DNA of 8,448 nt from an uncultured Phascolarctobacterium sp. (GTDB lineage Bacteria; Bacillota; Negativicutes; Acidaminococcales; Acidaminococcaceae). The DNA lies in contig CAMFET010000026.1 of the NCBI GenBank assembly GCA_945949475.1, forward strand, positions 1 through 8,448, given 5' to 3'. The notes beneath the pieces were generated by a model. It ran no database searches. It saw only the letters and a program-made list of their open reading frames with translations, and was not told the origin of the DNA. The position numbers and the translations under genes were made by a program. Within the stretch, counting starts at the first letter, position 1, and every line of letters starts with the position of its first letter. Shown one piece after another: positions 1 through 4,565 of the stretch.

Positions 1-860
1 GTGGTGATGGTGTTGCCAAAAACATCGGTGATACGGCCTAAAACCTGGCCCTCCTCTACAAAATCGCCGCTATGGATGTGGTGCAGCCAGCAGCCTGTTT
101 CCAAGGCTTCCAGATAGATGAGGTTTTCCACATCGCGTGGGGAATGGTGGCGTGGCTTTACAGGCAGGGAGAACATCTTCAGCTTGCGCAGAATATTGCG
201 CACATCGTCCTTGTAGGCTTCGATATCCTCGTGCAGGCATAGTCCTGCGCCGCCGCGCTCAATGAGGATGGAGGGCAGGCCAGTGCTCGCGGCGTAATTA
301 TAGGCACCACCGGTAGCTAAGGAGCGCACCATGTATTCCATATCCAGCACGCGGGCCACAGCGCGGGACTTGCGCTCCACCTCGGGCGTGGGCTGGCCGG
401 GGTAATAAACATAGGGGTGCAGGCTTTCGTGGATATCACCGCTATGCATATCCACATAAAAATCGGCAATGGGGAAGAAGTTGCTGCTGATTAAATAGGC
501 AGTTTTATCGGCCAGGGTGCCGCAGGGGTCGCCGGGGAAGACGCGGTTCAAATTCTTGCCGTCCTCGGGCACGATCATCTCCCGCCGCGCCCAAAAGCCT
601 TGGATATTCACGGGATGCATCATGATTAAAATGCCGTTAACATCGCTGGGCTCAATATCCCGTCCCAGCTCCATAGCGGCGGCAATGCCGGGGTATTCGC
701 CCCCGTGGATGCCGGCAGTGATGAGCAGGGTGGGGCCATCCTCACAGCCATTGATAATGGTCAGGGGAATTTTAACATTGGTATCGGGAACGGGCAGGAA
801 GGTGCGTAGCTTATGACCTCGCTCCACCGTTAGACCGCAAATATTTAAGGTATCAGACAT
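1..860 (-). CDS. Succinylglutamate desuccinylase/aspartoacylase family zinc deacylase, partial (N-terminal 286 codons)
   Basis: The family consists of M14-like zinc hydrolases that split N-acyl amino acids or related amides in the cytoplasm. Visible signature residues are His52 and Glu55 in AGIHGGEYPG (zinc ligands), the NLNRVFPG block near residues 103-110 (the counterpart of the substrate-binding NxNR segment), His139 in DMHSGD (third zinc ligand) and Glu201 in ILIERGG (probable general base). The chain continues past the left edge, so the last part of the beta-rich C-terminal domain is missing. The start is the ATG at 860, preceded by AGGAG with a 7-base spacer. There is no signal peptide. 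It is transcribed divergently from the cobalamin leader. No astABCD-like arginine catabolism gene is nearby, so the true substrate cannot be named; an amidohydrolase for another N-acyl compound is as likely as AstE. The family call is firm, the substrate unknown. Confidence 0.88.
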   Translation of the reverse strand, partial: MSDTLNICGLTVERGHKLRTFLPVPDTNVKIPLTIINGCEDGPTLLITAGIHGGEYPGIAAAMELGRDIEPSDVNGILIMMHPVNIQGFWARREMIVPEDGKNLNRVFPGDPCGTLADKTAYLISSNFFPIADFYVDMHSGDIHESLHPYVYYPGQPTPEVERKSRAVARVLDMEYMVRSLATGGAYNYAASTGLPSILIERGGAGLCLHEDIEAYKDDVRNILRKLKMFSLPVKPRHHSPRDVENLIYLEALETGCWLHHIHSGDFVEEGQVLGRITDVFGNTIT

Positions 861-909
861 TGTTTCACTCCTAACATAGCAATATAGCAGCTCTTTGTAC
901 TTGACCATT

Positions 910-939
910 ATTATAACATATGATAATCTATTCACACAA
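910..939 (-). promoter_or_regulatory. Probable promoter of the zinc deacylase gene
   Basis: Read on the minus strand, TTGTGT (939-934) is followed after 18 bases by a perfect TATAAT (915-910). Transcription would begin near 903, giving a leader of about 40 bases before the ATG at 860. The -10 is perfect, while the -35 is weak and the spacer slightly long. Confidence 0.5.
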
Positions 940-989
940 GAGTTAGATAATAAATAAAATTGATTCCGATTAAGAGTAAAATGTGGATA

Positions 990-1039
990 GATGAGTGCCT
1001 GTGAGAATGTAGATACTCATCGAAGCCTTTTAGAAAAGG
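990..1039. repeat. Two short inverted repeats upstream of the leader promoter
   Basis: GATGAGT (990-996) is mirrored by ACTCATC (1015-1021). Five bases later CCTTTT (1026-1031) and AAAAGG (1034-1039) form a perfect 6-base dyad around AG. The dyad ends about 35 bases upstream of the -35 box at 1074, where an activator or repressor could sit. No known operator is recognised, and short dyads arise by chance in AT-rich DNA. Confidence 0.25.
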
Positions 1040-1073
1040 GTAAAGATCTAATTGTACTTTTTCAAGAAATAGC

Positions 1074-1102
1074 TTGACAAAGCTAATAGTAATGAGTATA
1101 AT
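1074..1102 (+). promoter_or_regulatory. Consensus sigma-70/sigma-A promoter driving the cobalamin leader
   Basis: TTGACA (1074-1079) and TATAAT (1097-1102) both match the consensus exactly and are separated by the optimal 17 bases. The expected transcription start is near 1108-1110, about 18 bases before the first base of the riboswitch P1 helix. It would produce an RNA leader of roughly 577 bases before the first well-supported start codon (1687). A perfect core promoter suggests initiation is strong and that control is exercised later, within the leader. Confidence 0.85.
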
Positions 1103-1126
1103 TAAGCATAACAAGTCAATATTGAA

Positions 1127-1274
1127 TTACAGGTGCGTAAGCTCAATAGAGAAGTCGGTGTAAATCCGACACGGTCCCGCCGCTGTAACGTGGAGTTTGT
1201 TTCAATTATGCCACTGGATTGACTCTGGGAAGGTGAAACAAATGAGGAAGCGAAGTCAGAAGAACTGCCTGTAA
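1127..1274 (+). promoter_or_regulatory. Cobalamin (adenosylcobalamin-type) riboswitch aptamer
   Basis: The outer helix P1 is formed by TTACAGG (1127-1133) and its perfect complement CCTGTAA (1268-1274). Inside are the family landmarks in order: a hairpin GTCGG-loop-CCGAC (1154-1170), the conserved core and L5 around GGTCCCGCCGCTGTAAC (1173-1189), GCCACTG (1210-1216), TGGGAAGG (1226-1233) and a B12 box AGTCAGAAGAACTGCC (1254-1269). The B12 box has AACTGCC where ACCTGCC is usual. A perfect 9-base peripheral helix, TTTGTTTCA (1196-1204) with TGAAACAAA (1234-1242), encloses the GCCACTG/TGGGAAGG element. The element reads toward the msrA-like and mutA genes and lies just after a consensus promoter. 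Family membership is clear; whether ligand turns expression on or off cannot be read reliably from sequence. Confidence 0.93.
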
Positions 1275-1301
1275 GATACATCGTCGCCAGACCTGCGAGA
1301 G

Positions 1302-1366
1302 ACGGGGAGAGATGTCGTAAGCTCGACATATTATGTCGTGTTTATTATGATATTTCACCGTTTTTT
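1302..1366 (+). terminator. Possible rho-independent terminator in the riboswitch expression platform
   Basis: ACGGGGA (1302-1308) can pair with TCACCGT (1355-1361) with one G-A mismatch, directly followed by TTTTTT (1361-1366). The interior holds ATGTCG (1312-1317), CGACAT (1324-1329) and ATGTCG (1333-1338), so the middle copy can pair with either neighbour. A competing hairpin would pair ACAT (1278-1281) with ATGT (1312-1315) and CGTC (1282-1285) with GACG (1301-1304); this would take the 5-prime arm of the terminator and acts as a candidate antiterminator. The stem is looser than a textbook terminator, hence the moderate confidence. Confidence 0.45.
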
Positions 1367-1622
1367 AATAATCCTGCCCGTAGAGGGATCAGAGGATGGT
1401 TAAAGAACGGTTTTCTGTTTCTATGCTCTTAGGGCTGCGTGATGGCTGCGACCTTAGGAGAAGGGTCCAAGCCATCGATGCTCCATATTTTCTTGTTCAC
1501 AGCCCTGGACAAGCTGTGCTTCGAATCCCATTCTCAAGTTTTCCTTTAGTTAGTTTAGCAACATTTCCCTTTCTCCTTCTTGGTGCTGCAGCGTAGGGGT
1601 GCGCTGTAGCATCGAAAATTCC
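1367..1622 (+). promoter_or_regulatory. Second structured leader segment with antiterminator logic (no known riboswitch class recognised)
   Basis: GTGATGGCT (1439-1447) is perfectly complementary to AGCCATCAC (1623-1631), the 5-prime arm of the following terminator, and differs by one base from that terminator's 3-prime arm. Part of it, GATGGCT (1441-1447), also pairs with AGCCATC (1470-1476) to close a local hairpin with an inner stem GACCTT/AAGGgTC. The leader thus has a three-way choice: local hairpin, antiterminator or terminator. Further pairing exists between CGATGCT (1476-1482) and AGCATCG (1608-1614), which competes with a strong 12-base hairpin (1582-1593 with 1602-1613). A 66-codon frame starts at ATG 1396 behind GAGGG with 8-base spacing and stops at 1596. 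It could be a translated leader but resembles no protein I know. I do not recognise T-box, SAM, FMN, glycine or THF signatures. Confidence 0.5.
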
Positions 1623-1660
1623 AGCCATCACATAATCGTGGTGGCTGTTTTCTATTTTTT
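1623..1660 (+). terminator. Rho-independent terminator upstream of the msrA-like gene
   Basis: AGCCATCAC (1623-1631), loop ATAATC, and GTGGTGGCT (1638-1646) form a 9-base-pair hairpin with one G-U pair, followed by a T-rich tract TGTTTTCTATTTTTT ending at 1660. It lies only 13 bases before the GGAGG of the next gene, so it probably acts as an attenuator of the downstream genes rather than as the end of an upstream unit. Its 5-prime arm can alternatively pair perfectly with 1439-1447. Confidence 0.75.
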
Positions 1661-1686
1661 AATACTTTTTAGTGGAGGTTGAGCAT

Positions 1687-2109
1687 ATGAAAAAGCTTTA
1701 TTTAGCTGGAGAAGCCTATTCGTTAAAGGATGCCTTTCAGAATCTAAAGGGAGTCATCACTACTATGCCCGTACATGCCGTGGCCCAAAATGGTGAGGAA
1801 TTGTACGGTGTAGAAATTGAGTATAATCCAAAAAAGCAAGATATTTGTGGCATTTTAGAGGCCTATTTTGCCGTTGTGGACCCCTTTGCCAAGGATGAGC
1901 TGCCCTTGCAGCAATCTGCAGTGTTCTACACCTCCAATGAGGATGTGCCGCAGCTAGATTATTATGCTCGCTTTTTGCAAAGTCGTGGGCATGAGCCCGG
2001 TGCCGCCTTGGGTAATTTGATCGTCAACGATTCAATTACCGCTAATACCGAAATCCGTCCCCTGCAGCTACGCTTTGGTCGCTTGCATGAATACCATTAT
2101 CTGGCGTAG
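1687..2109 (+). CDS. MsrA-fold protein lacking the catalytic cysteine (140 aa)
   Basis: The chain follows the peptide methionine sulfoxide reductase A layout. LYLAG at residues 4-8 aligns with the IYLAG lead-in to the MsrA active site, GVEIEYNP (41-48) with the family's VxVxYDP strand, LEAYFAVVDP (57-66) with the YFxxxDP segment, and SAVFYT (77-82) with the RSAIYYT strand. HEYHYL (134-139) matches the C-terminal EEYHQDYL. The catalytic GCFWG is replaced by EAYSL (residues 9-13), so Cys becomes Ala10 and Trp becomes Ser12. The segment that supplies the active-site Glu and the CTGxTGHAE block is also shortened. The only cysteine is Cys54. At 140 residues it is shorter than usual MsrA. It therefore should not reduce methionine sulfoxide; a binding, scaffolding or sensing role is inference. 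ATG 1687 is preferred because GGAGG (1674-1678) is placed 8 bases before it; an in-frame GTG at 1672 overlaps that site. It lies between the B12 leader and mutA. Confidence 0.7.
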   Translation: MKKLYLAGEAYSLKDAFQNLKGVITTMPVHAVAQNGEELYGVEIEYNPKKQDICGILEAYFAVVDPFAKDELPLQQSAVFYTSNEDVPQLDYYARFLQSRGHEPGAALGNLIVNDSITANTEIRPLQLRFGRLHEYHYLA

Positions 2110-2324
2110 CCCTTAATTGCTATATACGGTATGGACAACCGTATCCGTGTATATAAATGCTTTACTTAAAGTATCCTTCATGGAGTGCGTTCTGCCTTGT
2201 AACAGTTGGGTGAGAGCAGCTAAGGCAGAAGGTGCTACCCTAATCATTGGGGGTGATAGTCCTTTATTTGCGCTGCCGTTAGGCAATTTGACAAGAATTA
2301 ATTTAGCTAAAGGAGGATTTTTAG
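2110..2324 (+). promoter_or_regulatory. Structured 215-base gap between the msrA-like gene and mutA
   Basis: Two inverted repeats stand out. ATACGGT (2124-2130) pairs with ACCGTAT (2138-2144) around a 7-base loop. TTCTGCCTT (2190-2198) pairs perfectly with AAGGCAGAA (2222-2230) around a 23-base loop. GGCAG (2224-2228) can alternatively pair with CTGCC (2273-2277). None is followed by a T-run, so I see no terminator and expect read-through into mutA. TTGACA occurs at 2288-2293 but has no suitable -10 and is too close to the gene. The gap ends with AAAGGAGG (2309-2316), 8 bases before the mutA ATG. RNA processing, translational control or mRNA stabilisation are possible roles. Confidence 0.4.
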
Positions 2325-4565
2325 ATGGCTGATGAACAAAAAATAGCTGCTGTTGAAGGCGAAAAGCCTATGACGGACCAAGAGCTGGAAGCTATGCTGC
2401 GTAAATCAGAAAACGTGACCGAATTCCCTGAGGTTACCTTGGATGAATTTACTGAACCTAGCTGGGATGAATGGGTGGAGGCTTGTAATGCTCTGCTCAA
2501 GGGCGCTCCCTTCGACAAGGTTATGTATACGAAAAACTACGAGGATATTACCTTTGACCCCATATATCGTTTGAAAGAGACCGATGCTATACTGCCCACT
2601 GATGATTATCCCGGCATGGGCGACTATTTGCGCGGTGCTACCTTGAATGGTTATGTGCACGAGCCCTGGGGCATTGCCCAAGCCTGCGATGAAACACTGC
2701 CCGCTGATAACAACGAGCTGCTGAAGGAGGAAATCGCCAAGGGCTCTACTGTTTATCATATTAAGCTGGATACTGCTACCATGAACGGTATTGATGCCAA
2801 GGACGCTGAAAAAATCGGTGATGTGGGCGTGAATGTGACCACTGTTGAGGATATGAGCGTGCTCTTAAATGGCCTGAAGCTGGATAAATATCCGCTGATG
2901 CTTTATACCGGTGCCGGCGCTAAGGGTATTATTGCTTTGACCGAGGCTGCCCTGAAGGGCGCAGGCAAGGATTTACAGGGCGTGAAAGGCGTTATTGGCG
3001 CCGATCCTCTGGGAGAGCTGATTGTTAATGGCAAATCCAGCACTTCCTTAAATGCTCTCTTTGATGAAATGGCAGAAACCATTAAATATACACGTGAGCA
3101 TGCGCCTTTAATTCGCCCTGTTTATGTGCGCAGCGATTGCTTTACTGATGGCGGTGCTAATGCGGTGCAGGAGGTTGCTTACACCTTTGCTAGCGCTGTG
3201 GAATATATTCGTGAAATGCAAAAACGCGGTATTTCCCTCAAGGATATTGCTGCTTCCTTGTATTTTGCCTTTAACCAAGGTGCCAACTTCTTTATGGAAA
3301 TCGCTAAGCTGCGTGCTTTGCGTCAGGTATGGGCAGCCATTATGGAAGCCTTTGGCGCTGAGGAGGCTGACCGCTCCATTATGGTCCATGGTCGCAGCTC
3401 CCGCTTTACCAAAACTGTGATCGATCCCTATGTAAATATGCTGCGTAACTGCACCCAAACCTTCTCCGGCGTTGTGGGCGGTGTTAACACCTATGAGAAT
3501 CCTCCCTTTGACGAGCTGATTCGTAAGGGCGATGTCTTCTCCCGTCGTATTGCCCGCAACCTGCACGTTATGCTGCAGGAAGAATTTGGCATGCTGTGCC
3601 CCATTGACCCGGCCGGTGGTTCTTGGGCAGTAGAGTCCTTGACCAAGCAGATTGTAGAAAAGATTTGGGCTGAGTTCCAAAAAATTGAAGGCATGGGTGG
3701 TATGGTTAAGGCTTTGCAAGCTGGCTATCCCCAAGAGCAAATCGCCAAAACCTTGGACGAACGCTTCAAGGCTTTGGAGCTGCGCAAGGATCGTGCTGTT
3801 GGCGTTAACATGTATCCGAATATGACCGAAGAGCCCCTGGAGCGTCGCGCAGAGGATAGCGAAGCCCTGAAGAAGCAGCGTGCAGCTGCAGTAGCCGCTT
3901 ATGTGGCCGATATTGACACTAATTTCGTGGCCGGCAAGCTGGCTGATGTGGCTAGCGTAGAAGCAGCCATCGAAGCCTTTAGCAATGGCGCAACCTTAGG
4001 TCAGGTTGCAGCAGCAGGCTGCAAGGCTGAAGAAATCGAGACTATCACACCCATCACCGCTCATCATTGGACCGAGCGTTATGAAGCGCTGCGCTTTGAT
4101 ACGGAACGCTATATGAAAGAAACTGGTAAGAATGTGGAGGTATTCCTGGCTAACATGGGACCCATTCCCCAACACAAGGCTCGCGCCGACTTCTCCACCA
4201 GCTTCCTGCAGGTTGGCGAGTTCAATGTGCATCTGAACAATGGCTTCCAGGATGACGAGGGCAAGCCCGGCTCCCGCTATGAGAAATGCGTAGCTGCCTT
4301 GAAGGCTGGCATTGATGACAAGGGTACTCCCTACGATGTGGCTGTAATTTGCTCCACTGACAAGACCTATCCGGAGGATGTGCCGGCCCTGGCTCCCATG
4401 CTGAAGGCTGCCAACCCCAATATGACTCTGTTCCTGGCAGGTGCAGCACCTAAGGATTTGGAGGCTATTTATCTAGCTGCCGGTGTTGATGATTTTATCA
4501 GTGTCAAAGCTAATTGCTTTGCAACCTTGAAGAAACTGCAACAGAAGAAGGGGATGATTGAATAA
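2325..4565 (+). CDS. mutA: Methylmalonyl-CoA mutase, small (beta) subunit
   Basis: Non-catalytic partner of the adenosylcobalamin-dependent mutase that interconverts succinyl-CoA and (R)-methylmalonyl-CoA in the cytoplasm. The 746-residue chain has the mutase TIM-barrel domain, with recognisable blocks FNQGANFFMEIAKLRA, HGRSSRFTKT and PIDPAGGSW, followed by a linker and a cobalamin-domain-like C-terminus starting near residue 603. There, ANMGPIPQHKA (609-619) stands where the large subunit has AKMGQDGHDRG. The cobalt-ligating His is replaced by Gln616 and the DxHxxG motif is gone, as expected for the small subunit, which does not bind B12. The chain is about 100 residues longer than the 638-residue Propionibacterium small subunit. 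The start has AAAGGAGG 8 bases upstream. The TAA stop overlaps the mutB ATG by one base (TAATG), implying translational coupling and equal subunit supply. Confidence 0.96.
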   Translation: MADEQKIAAVEGEKPMTDQELEAMLRKSENVTEFPEVTLDEFTEPSWDEWVEACNALLKGAPFDKVMYTKNYEDITFDPIYRLKETDAILPTDDYPGMGDYLRGATLNGYVHEPWGIAQACDETLPADNNELLKEEIAKGSTVYHIKLDTATMNGIDAKDAEKIGDVGVNVTTVEDMSVLLNGLKLDKYPLMLYTGAGAKGIIALTEAALKGAGKDLQGVKGVIGADPLGELIVNGKSSTSLNALFDEMAETIKYTREHAPLIRPVYVRSDCFTDGGANAVQEVAYTFASAVEYIREMQKRGISLKDIAASLYFAFNQGANFFMEIAKLRALRQVWAAIMEAFGAEEADRSIMVHGRSSRFTKTVIDPYVNMLRNCTQTFSGVVGGVNTYENPPFDELIRKGDVFSRRIARNLHVMLQEEFGMLCPIDPAGGSWAVESLTKQIVEKIWAEFQKIEGMGGMVKALQAGYPQEQIAKTLDERFKALELRKDRAVGVNMYPNMTEEPLERRAEDSEALKKQRAAAVAAYVADIDTNFVAGKLADVASVEAAIEAFSNGATLGQVAAAGCKAEEIETITPITAHHWTERYEALRFDTERYMKETGKNVEVFLANMGPIPQHKARADFSTSFLQVGEFNVHLNNGFQDDEGKPGSRYEKCVAALKAGIDDKGTPYDVAVICSTDKTYPEDVPALAPMLKAANPNMTLFLAGAAPKDLEAIYLAAGVDDFISVKANCFATLKKLQQKKGMIE

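Noticed and set aside
932..1114. A 60-codon hydrophobic frame on the minus strand upstream of the deacylase
   Set aside because: No Shine-Dalgarno sequence precedes the ATG, it runs across the consensus plus-strand promoter, and its hydrophobic composition is what AT-rich DNA gives by chance.
1507..1540. tRNA T-arm-like TTCGAATCCC
   Set aside because: The flanking bases do not form the 5-base T stem, and no acceptor stem, D arm or anticodon arm can be built around it.
1582..1646. Possible ANTAR-binding dual hexaloop motif, as in eut riboswitch RNAs
   Set aside because: Two adjacent hairpins have about 6-base loops, and the first (AGGGGT) has A1 and G4. The second loop (ATAATC) lacks G4, and that hairpin is itself the terminator. 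No ANTAR protein gene is visible in the window.
2288..2320. TTGACA upstream of mutA as an internal promoter
   Set aside because: No -10-like hexamer lies 16-18 bases downstream; that position is occupied by the AAAGGAGG ribosome-binding site.
4131..4160. Loss of the cobalt-ligand His in MutA as a defect
   Set aside because: The small subunit of heterodimeric methylmalonyl-CoA mutases normally has a degenerate, non-binding cobalamin domain; the intact DGHDRG motif is in MutB.
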